Origin: AWTP1-13 sp035550075
GTDB lineage: Bacteria; Pseudomonadota; Alphaproteobacteria; Rhizobiales; Hyphomicrobiaceae
Direction: 5' to 3'
Length of the DNA: 64,000 bases
Assembly (NCBI GenBank): GCA_035550075.1
Contig: DASZQG010000025.1
Location: 24,051-88,050, forward strand
The position numbers and the translations under genes are program-made. Position 1 is the first letter of the stretch. Each line of letters opens with the position of its first letter. Below the pieces are notes generated by a model. The model was not told the origin of the DNA, searched no databases, and saw only the letters and a list, made by a program, of their open reading frames with translations. Shown piece by piece: positions 8,350 to 16,749 of this stretch.

Positions 8350-9474
8350 ATGGGCAACACGCGGCCGGAAGTGGCCTCCCAAAGCGGGCACGCCGCAGGG
8401 GCAGGCATCCTGCCCGTGCAGGCGATCCGTCGCCTGGTCGAGAGCGGCGAGGTAATCGCGGCAAAGCCTCTCCTGCCGGGGCAACTGCAACCGGCAAGCC
8501 TTGATTTGCGGCTTGGCGCCGAGGCGTTCCGGGTGCGCGCGAGCTTCCTACCCGGTCCCGGCATCCGCGTCGCCGACAAGCTGGACGACCTGAGCCTCCA
8601 CACAATCGACCTCACCAGGAGCGCCGTGCTGGAGACCGGCTGCGTCTACATCGTGCCGCTGCTCGAGCGCATGGCCCTGCCGCCGGCGCTTGCGGCCGCG
8701 ACCAACCCCAAGAGCTCGACCGGTCGGCTCGACGTCTTCACCCGCGTAATTGCCGACGGGGTCGGGTCGTTCGACCAGGTGCCGGCCGGCTACAACGGTC
8801 CGCTGTACGCCGAAATCTGTCCCCAGACCTTCCCGATCGTCGTGCGCGAGGGGTCGCGTCTGAACCAGATCCGCTTTCGCACCGGCGCGCCGCAGGACGA
8901 TGATGCGGCGCTGATCGAACTGCACACCCGCGAGAAGCTGGTGTCGGGTGAGCAGTTCGACATTGCGCACGGCATTGCCCTGTCGGTCGATCTCACCGGC
9001 GATGCCGCGGGCCTTGTCGGATTTCGCGCCAAGCGCCACACCGGCTTGATCGATGTCGATATCCCGGCTTCCTGCCGCGTCGGGGATTTCTGGGAGCCCA
9101 TCGCCGCCGATGAGCGCAAGCGCCTGATCCTCGATCCGGACCAGTTCTATATCCTGGCTTCCAAGGAAGCCGTTCACGTTCCGCCCACGCACGCCGCCGA
9201 GATGGTACCGTTCAACCCGCTTGTGGGTGAGTTTCGCGTGCACTACGCCGGCTTCTTCGACCCGGGGTTCGGCCACGCCGCGGCGGGGGGCTCTGGGTCG
9301 AAGGCGGTGCTGGAAGTGAGGAGCCACAAGGTCCCGTTCATCCTCGAGGACGGGCAGATCGTTGGCCGCCTGATATACGAGCGCGTCACCGAGGTGCCAG
9401 AGGTTCTTTACGGCCGCGATCTGGGCTCCAACTACCAGGCTCAGGGCCTGAAGCTTTCCAAGCATTTCAAATAA
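8350..9474 (+). CDS. dcd: 2'-deoxycytidine 5'-triphosphate deaminase, duplicated-domain form
   Basis: Dcd converts dCTP to dUTP for thymidylate synthesis. The 374-aa product is about twice the usual bacterial Dcd and looks like two Dcd-fold halves in tandem. The first half has QPASLDLRLG and NPKSSTGRLDVFTRVI, close to the Dcd KSS motif. The second half has PFNPLVGEFRVHYAGFFDPG, which carries the iDPGF signature. Such long forms are known in Alphaproteobacteria. AGGAG precedes the ATG by nine bases. It is divergent from the riboswitch-controlled metZ operon. Confidence 0.85.
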   Translation: MGNTRPEVASQSGHAAGAGILPVQAIRRLVESGEVIAAKPLLPGQLQPASLDLRLGAEAFRVRASFLPGPGIRVADKLDDLSLHTIDLTRSAVLETGCVYIVPLLERMALPPALAAATNPKSSTGRLDVFTRVIADGVGSFDQVPAGYNGPLYAEICPQTFPIVVREGSRLNQIRFRTGAPQDDDAALIELHTREKLVSGEQFDIAHGIALSVDLTGDAAGLVGFRAKRHTGLIDVDIPASCRVGDFWEPIAADERKRLILDPDQFYILASKEAVHVPPTHAAEMVPFNPLVGEFRVHYAGFFDPGFGHAAAGGSGSKAVLEVRSHKVPFILEDGQIVGRLIYERVTEVPEVLYGRDLGSNYQAQGLKLSKHFK

Positions 9475-9798
9475 TTGCCTCGGTGTGGCTCAGGCGCTGC
9501 TTGGCATTCCTGCTCTCGTGGATGGAGAGACGGCCGCGGAAACTGGCGCGATTGAAAGGTGAGTTCGAGGCCCCTCAGCAAGCCGGGGTGGAGAAGAAAT
9601 GCGGTCTGCAGTTCCGTGAGCGGGTAGCCAAGAACAACAGCTAGCGGATGCGCAGCGCCACAATGGAGGCGTGGGGCGCCACTATGCTTTAAGGCTGTCA
9701 TGAGGCTTGGCGGCCTAGCCGGTCACTGCCAGCATAGGCTACCGCGGCGCGCGGCTGAAGCCCGCGCGGCGCTGCGCGTTTCGGAGCGGGACGTATTC
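9475..9798 (+). other. 324-bp intergenic stretch
   Basis: The stretch holds no convincing gene. A 54-codon frame (9483-9644, GTG start, end VAKNNS) has no good ribosome binding site and no family resemblance. The last part is the leader of the TPR gene. Confidence 0.4.
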
Positions 9799-10434
9799 AT
9801 GAGGCGTTTGGCGGGGATCATCGCGGTGCTCGTGCTTGCGGCGGGCCTTGCCTCCCAGGCGCGCGCGGACGCGGCCACCGACTGTTTCAGCGAAGATATC
9901 GAGCGGCGGATCGAGGGCTGTACCGCGCTGATCGAGGGGCGCCAGGAGGGCGTCGCCGATATGAGCCTCGTCTACGCCATGCGTGCGCTGGCCTATTCGA
10001 TGAAGGGCAGCTACCAGGCCGCGATCCATGATTACGACACCGCCATTCACATGCGCCCGGATTTCGCGGTGGCGCTCAACAACCGTGCCTGGGCCTATTT
10101 TCGCTGGGGCAAGGCGACCACCGGGTTGCCGGACGTGGAGCGGTCGCTGGAGCTGAGCCCGACTAGCCCCCACACCCTCGACACCCGCGCCCACATCCGC
10201 CAGGTCCAGGGCCTGATCAAAGGGGCCCTGGAGGATTACAACAAGGCCATGTGGTACGGCGGGAGCCGCATGATCCGGCTCTACCAGTGCGGGCTCACCG
10301 AGCAGCGCCTCTACAACGGCGAGATAGACGGCAAGTGGCGCCAGGAGCTGCAATCCGCTCTTGAGAAATGCGTCGCCGACTCCCGCTGCGATCCGCTGCC
10401 TGCCGACGAGCAATGCCGCGCCGCGACCTCCTAG
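9799..10434 (+). CDS. Exported TPR-repeat protein
   Basis: The product is 211 aa from the ATG at 9799, which gives a good signal peptide (RRLAGIIAVLVLAAGLASQARA). Three tetratricopeptide repeats follow, visible as AMRALAYSMKGSYQAAIHDY, ALNNRAWAYFRWGKATTG and DTRAHIRQVQGLIKGALEDY. The C-terminal part contains several cysteines (CGLTE, CVADSRC, CRAA) that may form disulfides in the periplasm. A longer frame from 9700 would bury the signal peptide and is rejected. TPR proteins are usually protein-protein scaffolds; the partner is unknown. Confidence 0.8.
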   Translation: MRRLAGIIAVLVLAAGLASQARADAATDCFSEDIERRIEGCTALIEGRQEGVADMSLVYAMRALAYSMKGSYQAAIHDYDTAIHMRPDFAVALNNRAWAYFRWGKATTGLPDVERSLELSPTSPHTLDTRAHIRQVQGLIKGALEDYNKAMWYGGSRMIRLYQCGLTEQRLYNGEIDGKWRQELQSALEKCVADSRCDPLPADEQCRAATS

Positions 10435-10521
10435 CCTCCCTCGTAAGACAAGTCCCGGCGCTTGCAGCGCGTCGCGGTGGCTGCGACACTGATGGGGGCA
10501 ATTGCTGAGGGATGGGGGCGC

Positions 10522-11283
10522 ATGCCGGCCGGCCTATCGCTGAAGGACAAGGTGGCACTGGTGGTGGGCGGCGCCGGGGGCATCGGCGCGGCCACCTGCG
10601 CCATGCTGGCCGAGGAGGGGGCTCTGGTGGCGATGACGCACCGTCCCGCGGCCGAGGCCCAGAAGGTTGCCGAAGCCAAGATCGCGGCGTTGCCTGGATC
10701 GGGCCACGTCGCGCTGCCTGCAGATGTCGCCGACACGGCAACCCTGCTGGCGCTGCGCGACCAGATCAGCCACCGCTTCGGGCGACTCCACATCCTGGTC
10801 AACTCGGCGGGCTTCACGAAGGCGGTGCCGCACGGCGATCTCGATGAACTCACTGATGAGCTCATCGACCGCATGTTTCAGGTCAACTGGCGCGGGCAAT
10901 ACGCAGCGATCCGCACCTTTGCGCCGATGCTGAAGGCGTCGGGCGACGGACTGATCGTCAATGTGTCGTCGATTGCCGGCTTCACGGGCGCTGGCTCGTC
11001 GATCGTCTATGGTGCGACCAAGGCCGGCATCGACGTGATGACGCGCTCGCTCGCGCGCGTGCTGGCGCCGCAGGTGCGGGTGCTGGGCGTCTCCCCTGGC
11101 GCGGTTGATACAACCTTCGTGCCGGGCCGCGGACCGGACTTCAATGCCAAGGCCGCGGCGGCAGCGCCGCTGAAGCGCATCGCCACCCCTGAAGACGTGG
11201 CACGCGCCATTGTCGCCTGCGCGACGCATCTCACGTATTCCACCGGCGTCACCGTCGTCGTCGACGGCGGCCGCTCTCTCTGA
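10522..11283 (+). CDS. Short-chain dehydrogenase/reductase (SDR)
   Basis: The 253-aa protein is a classical SDR. The cofactor loop is VVGGAGGIGAA (a GGAGGIG variant of TGxxxGIG), the NAG position reads NSAG, and the catalytic set is Ser in NVSSIAG with Tyr and Lys in YGATKAG. The end has PEDVARAIVACA and GVTVVVDGG, as in 3-oxoacyl-ACP reductase-like enzymes. The start at 10522 has GGGG upstream. The substrate is unknown. It is 14 bp ahead of an MDR-family gene on the same strand and the two probably form an operon. Confidence 0.88.
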   Translation: MPAGLSLKDKVALVVGGAGGIGAATCAMLAEEGALVAMTHRPAAEAQKVAEAKIAALPGSGHVALPADVADTATLLALRDQISHRFGRLHILVNSAGFTKAVPHGDLDELTDELIDRMFQVNWRGQYAAIRTFAPMLKASGDGLIVNVSSIAGFTGAGSSIVYGATKAGIDVMTRSLARVLAPQVRVLGVSPGAVDTTFVPGRGPDFNAKAAAAAPLKRIATPEDVARAIVACATHLTYSTGVTVVVDGGRSL

Positions 11284-11297
11284 ATGGATCCCCACGC

Positions 11298-12299
11298 ATG
11301 TCGAAGCAGGCGGTGACGGCCCGCTGCGCACGGCTCGCCGCCAAGGCTCCGGACGCGGCACGCATTTCTCTCTCCATCGAGACGTGCACGCTCGCGCGCG
11401 AGCGCGACGACGAGGTGCTGATCGAAATTGCGGCCGCCGCGGTCAATCAGTCGGACGTGAAGGCCGCGCTCGGCCGCATGCCCTACGCCGTCTTTCCGCG
11501 CACGCCGGGACGAGACTTTGCGGGCGTCGTCATCGAGGGGCCGCCCGGGCTGGCGGGGCAAGAGGTTTTCGGTTCCTCGGGCGACCTCGGCATCCGTCGC
11601 GACGGCACACACGCCACCCATCTCGTGGTCGAGGCAAAGGCATGCGTGCCTAAGCCGGCCAGAATTTCGTTGCTGGAAGCAGCCGGGCTCGGCGTTCCGT
11701 TCGTCACGGCGGTGGAAGGCTACCGCCGCGCCGGCGAACCGAGGGCCGGCGACACTGTGCTGGTGCTCGGGGCCAACGGCAAGGTGGGGCAGGCGGCCGC
11801 CCAGATCGCAAGCTGGAAGGGCGCCCACGTGATCGGCGTGGCTCGGCGCGCGGAGCCGTACCAGGGGCATGCAAGCGGCCCTGTGGAGATGATCGATGCT
11901 TCCGCCGGCGACGTTGCCGACCGCGTGCGCGCACTCACAGGCGGCAAGGGCGCCGACATCGTGTTCAATACGGTGGGTGACCCCTATTTCGAGACGGCGC
12001 ACAAGTCGCTGGCACTGGATGGGCGGCAGGTGCTACTTGCAGCCATCAGCGGCACCGTGCCGTTCAACATCTTCGAGTTCTACCGCGGCCGTCACACCTA
12101 CATCGGGGTCGATTCCCTCGGCCTGTCGTCGGCGACGTCCGCCGAGCGGCTGGCAAGCATCGCGCCGGCGTTCGCCACAGGCGCGCTCAAGCCGTTTGCC
12201 GTCGACAAATCTGCCGTATTCCCACTCGAGCGCGTGCAGGACGCATATCAGGCCGAGGCGGCGGGATCGCGCAGCCGCGTGCTGCTGAGCATGCGCTGA
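11298..12299 (+). CDS. Zinc-independent MDR-family alcohol dehydrogenase/quinone reductase
   Basis: The 333-aa protein has the medium-chain dehydrogenase layout: an N-terminal GroES-like half with NQSDVKAALGRMPYAVFPRTPG and a C-terminal Rossmann half with VLVLGANGKVGQAAAQIA. The zinc-ligand cysteines and histidine of true alcohol dehydrogenases are missing, which points to the quinone oxidoreductase-type branch that uses NADPH. GKGADIVFNTVGDP is the family's substrate-pocket stretch. It follows an SDR gene by 14 bp. The substrate cannot be inferred. Confidence 0.85.
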   Translation: MSKQAVTARCARLAAKAPDAARISLSIETCTLARERDDEVLIEIAAAAVNQSDVKAALGRMPYAVFPRTPGRDFAGVVIEGPPGLAGQEVFGSSGDLGIRRDGTHATHLVVEAKACVPKPARISLLEAAGLGVPFVTAVEGYRRAGEPRAGDTVLVLGANGKVGQAAAQIASWKGAHVIGVARRAEPYQGHASGPVEMIDASAGDVADRVRALTGGKGADIVFNTVGDPYFETAHKSLALDGRQVLLAAISGTVPFNIFEFYRGRHTYIGVDSLGLSSATSAERLASIAPAFATGALKPFAVDKSAVFPLERVQDAYQAEAAGSRSRVLLSMR

Positions 12300-12324
12300 G
12301 CGGCCATCGCGGGGGAGAGATCGG

Positions 12325-13269
12325 CTACCTCACACCGCCGGGCAGGATTGAGATCAGCGCCGTAACGGTCGCGGCGGCCAGCACGGTGCCGAGGGCCACC
12401 GCGCCTGAGGTCGAGTTCACCACCCGCTGGTATTGCGTCGCGAACAGGTAGGCATTGGCGCCGGCCGGCATGGCCGCGAACAAAATCACGACGCCTGCGG
12501 CGACGGGTGGCAAATGAAGCACCCGGAAGGCCAGTGTCCAGGCGATCGCCGGCATCACCAGCAGCTTGAGCAGCAGCAGCATCGCCAGCGTCGGCGCCTG
12601 TCCCTTGATCCGGAAGTTGACGAGGCTGGCGCCGAGGGCCACCAGGGCACACGGCACCCCAGCCTGGCCAAGAAGCTGCAGGGTCTTCTCCACCGCCGAG
12701 GGAAGAACCAGCGGGGTCAGCCGCCACAGGCCGCCGGCAACGATGGCGATAATGATCGGGTTGCGCGCTAGGTCGATGATGAGGGAGACGATCACGCGCG
12801 CGACCGGCGTGTCCGACTGACGCCCCGCCCACCCGATGTGCAGCGTTCCCGCGAGCCAGTAGAGCGGCGTGTTGATCGAAAGGATCAGCGCCATCGGCGC
12901 GGCAGCGGCCTCGCCGAAGGTCGCGAGCGCCAGCGGGATGCCGAGCATCACGATGTTGCCGTAGACCGAGCTCATGGCGAGTGCGGCCCCGTCCGTCGCA
13001 GGACGCCGCAGCAGCTTTGCCCCGGCCAGCGTGGCGAGCAGCCACGTTATGGCCGTCGCGCCGAAGTAAGCCGCCCAGATTGTCAGGGAGGCATGGCCGG
13101 GCCCTTCGGCCGTGGCGATAGTGCGGAACAGCAGCGCCGGAATGGCGATGCCGAAGGCGAACTCGGAAATGCCACGGTGCGCCTGTTGCGAGAGCAGCCC
13201 GCTCCGCGCGGCAAGGAAGCCGAACGCGATCAGCGCGAAGACCGGGGCAACGATCAGCAGGACCTGCAT
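12325..13269 (-). CDS. AEC-family transporter (auxin efflux carrier type)
   Basis: The 314-aa inner membrane protein has about ten hydrophobic segments, arranged as two five-helix halves. Family marks are GILLSQQAHRGISEFAF-like (here RSGLLSQQAHRGISEFAF) after the first helix, SVYGNIVMLGIPLALATFGE with the conserved Asn-Pro region, and the C-terminal FAAMPAGANAYLFATQYQ. Bacterial members often export or import dicarboxylates such as malate. It is convergent with the MDR gene and follows pobA on the same strand after 31 bp, so it may carry an aromatic or organic acid. That role is inferred only from position. Confidence 0.85.
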   Translation of the reverse strand: MQVLLIVAPVFALIAFGFLAARSGLLSQQAHRGISEFAFGIAIPALLFRTIATAEGPGHASLTIWAAYFGATAITWLLATLAGAKLLRRPATDGAALAMSSVYGNIVMLGIPLALATFGEAAAAPMALILSINTPLYWLAGTLHIGWAGRQSDTPVARVIVSLIIDLARNPIIIAIVAGGLWRLTPLVLPSAVEKTLQLLGQAGVPCALVALGASLVNFRIKGQAPTLAMLLLLKLLVMPAIAWTLAFRVLHLPPVAAGVVILFAAMPAGANAYLFATQYQRVVNSTSGAVALGTVLAAATVTALISILPGGVR

Positions 13270-13299
13270 CGGCGGCCCACCACTCTTTCGGTGCGGGGA

Positions 13300-14472
13300 T
13301 TATTGCAGCGGCAGGCCTACGTAGTTTTCAGCAAGGGTCGTCTGGGCGGCCACTGAGCCGGCGAGGTAGGCAAGCTCCGCGGCCTGGATGCGGCGCTCGA
13401 ACGGCGCGGCCTCGGGGAACCTGTGCGTCAGGCCCGTCATCCACCACGAGAACCGCTCCGCCTTCCAGACGCGGGCCAGGCATCGCGCCGAATAGCTCTC
13501 GATGAGGTCGGTGGCACCGGTCTCGTAATAGGCAAGGAGCGCTTCGCCGAGGAACTGCACGTCGGACGCTGCAAGGTTGAGGCCCTTGGCCCCGGTCGGC
13601 GGCACGATGTGGGCGGCATCGCCGGCGAGGAACAGGCGCCCGTAGCGCATCGGCTCGGCCACGAACGAGCGCAGCGGCGCGACGCTCTTTTCCAGCGACG
13701 GGCCGGTCCTCAGCTCTGCCGCGGCATCCTCGGGGATGCGCCGCTTCAGCTCGCTCCAGAAGCGTTCGTCGGGCCAGTCAGCCACGTCCTCGTCCGCGCT
13801 GACCTGCAGGTAGTAGCGGCTGCGCGTGGTGGAGCGCATCGTGCACAGGGCGAATCCGCGCTCGTGATTGGCGTATATCAGCTCCTCGTGGACGGGCGGC
13901 GTGTCCGAGAGCAGTCCCAGCCAACCGAACGGATAGATGCGCTCGTAGGTTCGCAGCACGTCTTGGGGAATCGCCTGGCGGCTGACGCCGTGGAAGCCGT
14001 CGCAGCCGGCGATGAAATCGCACGCGATCTCATGTGTTGCGCCGTTCTGTCGATAGCGAAGCTGCGGGCGGTCGTCAGTAAGACCGTGCACGCTGACATC
14101 CAGCGCGTCGTAGACGATCCGGCTCGGCAGAGCGGCATGCGCGTCCGTCAGATCCTTCTGGATCTCCGACTGGCCGTAGATGGTCACGACCTTGCCCGTG
14201 AGGGCCTTGAGGTCGATGCGATGGCGCTTGCCCTCAATCGCCAGCGCGATGCCCTCATGGGGCAGGCCCTCGCGCCGGAGTCGATCGCCGACGCCGAGGC
14301 GGGTCAGCAGATCGACGGTCCCCTGCTCCAGCAGGCCTGCCCGCACGCGTCCCAGCACATATTCCGGCGTGCGACGCTCCAGGACGATCGTCTCGATGCC
14401 GGCAAGGCCCAGCAGCCGTGCCAGGAGTAGTCCAGATGGACCGCCGCCGATGATGCCAACTTGCGTGCGCAT
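13300..14472 (-). CDS. pobA: 4-hydroxybenzoate 3-monooxygenase
   Basis: PobA hydroxylates 4-hydroxybenzoate to protocatechuate with NADPH and oxygen. The length of 390 aa is exactly that of the family. The FAD-binding GGGPSG is at residues 9-14, the second FAD/NADPH motif is AGCDGFHGVSR, and the third is FLAGDAAHIVPPTGAKGLNL. PFGWLGLL and the RYYLQVSADED region are typical of PobA rather than of other flavin hydroxylases. No PobR-type regulator or protocatechuate pathway gene is nearby. An AEC permease gene lies just downstream. Confidence 0.95.
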   Translation of the reverse strand: MRTQVGIIGGGPSGLLLARLLGLAGIETIVLERRTPEYVLGRVRAGLLEQGTVDLLTRLGVGDRLRREGLPHEGIALAIEGKRHRIDLKALTGKVVTIYGQSEIQKDLTDAHAALPSRIVYDALDVSVHGLTDDRPQLRYRQNGATHEIACDFIAGCDGFHGVSRQAIPQDVLRTYERIYPFGWLGLLSDTPPVHEELIYANHERGFALCTMRSTTRSRYYLQVSADEDVADWPDERFWSELKRRIPEDAAAELRTGPSLEKSVAPLRSFVAEPMRYGRLFLAGDAAHIVPPTGAKGLNLAASDVQFLGEALLAYYETGATDLIESYSARCLARVWKAERFSWWMTGLTHRFPEAAPFERRIQAAELAYLAGSVAAQTTLAENYVGLPLQ

Positions 14473-14747
14473 AAGCGATTTTCAGCCGATCGGGAATGCG
14501 GGAGCAGCGCTCGGGGCAGATCCGGTCCGGAGGCCGCCGCCGCTCCGCAGATGGTTAGGTATACATACCATTGCCGGCCCCGCAATGCGACGTTGAGCAG
14601 AAATCAGCGAGTGGCGTGACTCCTGCGCACACATCGCGCAAGAAATTGCCGCGCCCGCCATGCCAAAGCGCGGAAGCTGGCGCTAGATCTATCCTAAGGG
14701 GCAGTCTCGCCCCCTGCGTCCTGGAACTGAGAACCGATCCACATCGC
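14473..14747. promoter_or_regulatory. Divergent control region between pobA and an SDR gene, with a palindrome
   Basis: The 275-bp gap separates divergent pobA and SDR genes. GGTATACATACC at 14558-14569, inside the wider ATGG...CCAT frame (14551-14570), is an almost perfect palindrome with a GTATAC core. Such AT-rich cores in a GC-rich gap are typical of GntR-type or other helix-turn-helix operators. It lies 86 bp upstream of the pobA start. Confidence 0.4.
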
Positions 14748-15641
14748 ATGTCTTCCCTGTTTGCCCGCGTACTGTCAGCCTGGCGCCGGCGCTGGTGGCG
14801 GCGTGATCCTGCAGCGCTTGCGGCATTTGTCGACCTGCGGCCGATGACCGTCGTGACGGGCGCGTCGCAGGGCATCGGCTTCGAGCTGGCCCGCCAGTTT
14901 GCCGCCGCCGGCAACGATCTGATCCTTGTTGCGCGCAGCGCCGCACCGCTTTGGGAGGCGGCGGCGCGCATCCGCGAGGAGTTCAAGGTCGACGCCATCG
15001 CCGTTCCGGCGGACCTGACCCGCCCGGAGGCGATCCCCGCCATCGAATCCGCACTGATGATGAACATGGGCTACGCCGACGTGCTGGTGAATTGTGCCGG
15101 CATGGGTCTGGCCGGCCCGTTCCATGAGCAGAACCCCCAGGGCCAGCTCGATCTGCTCGATCTCAACATTCGCGCCCTGACGGCGCTGACGCGCCACTTC
15201 CTGAACGGGATGCGCGTGCGCGGGCGTGGCGGGATCCTGAACGTGGCCTCGATCGGAGGCTACATACCGGCGCCCTATCAGGCCGCTTACTATGCCAGCA
15301 AGGCGTATGTGCTCTCCCTGACCGAGGCGATTGCGGCCGAGGTGTCGGGCCAGGGCGTGCGGGTGTGCGCCCTGGCGCCGGGCCCGGTGCATACGGGATT
15401 TCACGCCCGCATCGGCTCGGAAAGGGCACTTTATCGTTATCTGATCGTGCCTTCCTCGGCCGAAACGGTGGCGCGCGCCGGCTACAGGGGGTTTATGATG
15501 GGCCTGCGAGTAACTATTCCGGGTGTGCTCAATCCCTTCATGGCGCTGGCCTTGCGCGTCTTGCCGCATAGAATTGTGATTCCCATCGTCGGAATGTTGC
15601 TGAAACCGAGGGGTCGTACCGCACGCGATGCTGGACGCTAG
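14748..15641 (+). CDS. Short-chain dehydrogenase/reductase with hydrophobic C-terminus
   Basis: The 297-aa SDR has VVTGASQGIGFELA at the cofactor site, NCAGMG, and the catalytic Ser in NVASIGG with Tyr-Lys in YYASKAY. The protein starts with an Arg/Trp-rich segment (SAWRRRWWRRD) and ends in a hydrophobic stretch (LNPFMALALRVLPHRIVIPI), both of which suggest membrane contact. This layout resembles the DltE-like SDR branch. Its stop overlaps the start of the next gene by 14 bp, so translation of the two is probably coupled. Confidence 0.87.
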   Translation: MSSLFARVLSAWRRRWWRRDPAALAAFVDLRPMTVVTGASQGIGFELARQFAAAGNDLILVARSAAPLWEAAARIREEFKVDAIAVPADLTRPEAIPAIESALMMNMGYADVLVNCAGMGLAGPFHEQNPQGQLDLLDLNIRALTALTRHFLNGMRVRGRGGILNVASIGGYIPAPYQAAYYASKAYVLSLTEAIAAEVSGQGVRVCALAPGPVHTGFHARIGSERALYRYLIVPSSAETVARAGYRGFMMGLRVTIPGVLNPFMALALRVLPHRIVIPIVGMLLKPRGRTARDAGR

Positions 15642-16407
15642 GTCTCCGCAGGCTCTCGATGAGCGCGCCGCCGGGCAGGTGCCTTCCACACACCTTCCCC
15701 CGCAGACCAAGAAGCCGGTGTGCATCGTGCTGCACCAGGAGAATTCCAATCCGGGACATGTCGGCCAATGGTTCGTCCGCCACGGCCACAGGCTCGACAT
15801 CCGCAAGCCGCGCTTTGGGGATCCGCTGCCGGAAACGCTGGAGAACCACTGCGGGGCCGTCATCTTTGGCGGCCCGATGAGCGCCAACGACAAGGACGAT
15901 TTCATCCGCCAGGAGACGGAGTGGATCGGGGTAGCGCTGAAAGAAAAGAAACCCTTCTTCGGCATTTGCCTCGGCGCCCAGATGCTGGCCCGCCACCTGG
16001 GCGGCAGGGTCGGGTTCCATCCCAAGGAGATGGCGGAGATCGGCTACTATCCCCTCGACACGACCGCTGAGGGTGAGGCCTTCGGTCCCTTTCCCGACCA
16101 CGTCTATCAGTGGCATCGCGAGGGGTGCGAAATGCCTCGCGACGCGCGGCTGCTGGCGACCTCCCAAGGAGCATTTCCAGTTCAGGCTTTCGCTTACGGC
16201 TCCGGCGTAGGTGTCCAGTTCCACCCGGAGATCACCTTTGCCCAGGTATATCGCTGGAGCGGCAACAACGCGCAAAGGCTGCAGATGCCCGGCGCGCGGG
16301 TCCGCGAGGAGCACATCGCAGGTCATGTTCTTTATGGTCCCAAGGTGCAGGCCTGGCTGGACCGCTTCTTGAGCCGCTGGGTCAAGGCGGAATTGCCGGC
16401 GGGCTGA
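15628..16407 (+). CDS. Class I glutamine amidotransferase-like protein
   Basis: The 259-aa protein has the single-domain GATase fold found in GMP-synthase-like amidotransferases. The nucleophile Cys is in FGICLGAQM and the catalytic His and Glu in VQFHPEIT. VIFGGPMSANDKDDF is the oxyanion region. No synthase domain is attached, so it may be a free-standing glutaminase or a gamma-glutamyl hydrolase of a small amine. The ATG lies inside the end of the SDR gene; internal GTG starts near 15678 or 15718 are possible. Confidence 0.85.
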   Translation: MLDARSPQALDERAAGQVPSTHLPPQTKKPVCIVLHQENSNPGHVGQWFVRHGHRLDIRKPRFGDPLPETLENHCGAVIFGGPMSANDKDDFIRQETEWIGVALKEKKPFFGICLGAQMLARHLGGRVGFHPKEMAEIGYYPLDTTAEGEAFGPFPDHVYQWHREGCEMPRDARLLATSQGAFPVQAFAYGSGVGVQFHPEITFAQVYRWSGNNAQRLQMPGARVREEHIAGHVLYGPKVQAWLDRFLSRWVKAELPAG

Positions 16408-16749
16408 GCCCCGTTTGCACAATCGTAAAACTTGTGCGGCTAGAGTGCGCCCATGCGCGGCGCCCCTGTTTTGCGTACGCCGACGCTGCAAGGTGCGGCC
16501 GGGCGCGCGTGCCCGGCCGCGCTCACGCTTTTAATTTCATCCACCCAAAGTTCGGCTCTGATAGGGATGCCCGCATCCGTTTCCGGAGAGCGCCGGGCGC
16601 GGAGCGCCATCTTGTCCCTGCCGGGTGCGGCTGCTAGCGTAACCGTGCGGGGAAAACGGCAGGCTCCCCGCCGCCAAAAGCGCCGCCCGGCGCTCAAGCT
16701 CTGCCCCAGTCCGGCGCCCGTTCGCGGGACGCCGTCGGGGCTTGGCACC
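16408..16749 (+). other. 342-bp intergenic stretch
   Basis: An open frame continues upstream of the MFS start through this stretch, but it is low in hydrophobic or conserved content and looks non-coding. The stretch holds one strong hairpin (16495-16520) and a shorter one (AGCGCC/GGCGCT) near 16677-16695, close to the MFS leader. Confidence 0.4.
16495..16536 (+). terminator. Probable intrinsic terminator after the amidotransferase gene
   Basis: A perfect 10-bp GC stem (GCGGCCGGGC with its complement, six-base loop) is followed seven bases later by CTTTTAATTT. It lies 88 bases after the amidotransferase stop. Confidence 0.5.

Noticed and set aside
9483..9644. A 54-codon frame between dcd and the TPR gene
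   Set aside because: There is no convincing ribosome binding site, no family resemblance and no clear codon bias; kept only as a note.
16453..16749. An N-terminal extension of 99 residues for the MFS gene
   Set aside because: It crosses a strong hairpin with a T-run and contains no membrane or signal-like features; the ATG at 16750 is a better start.
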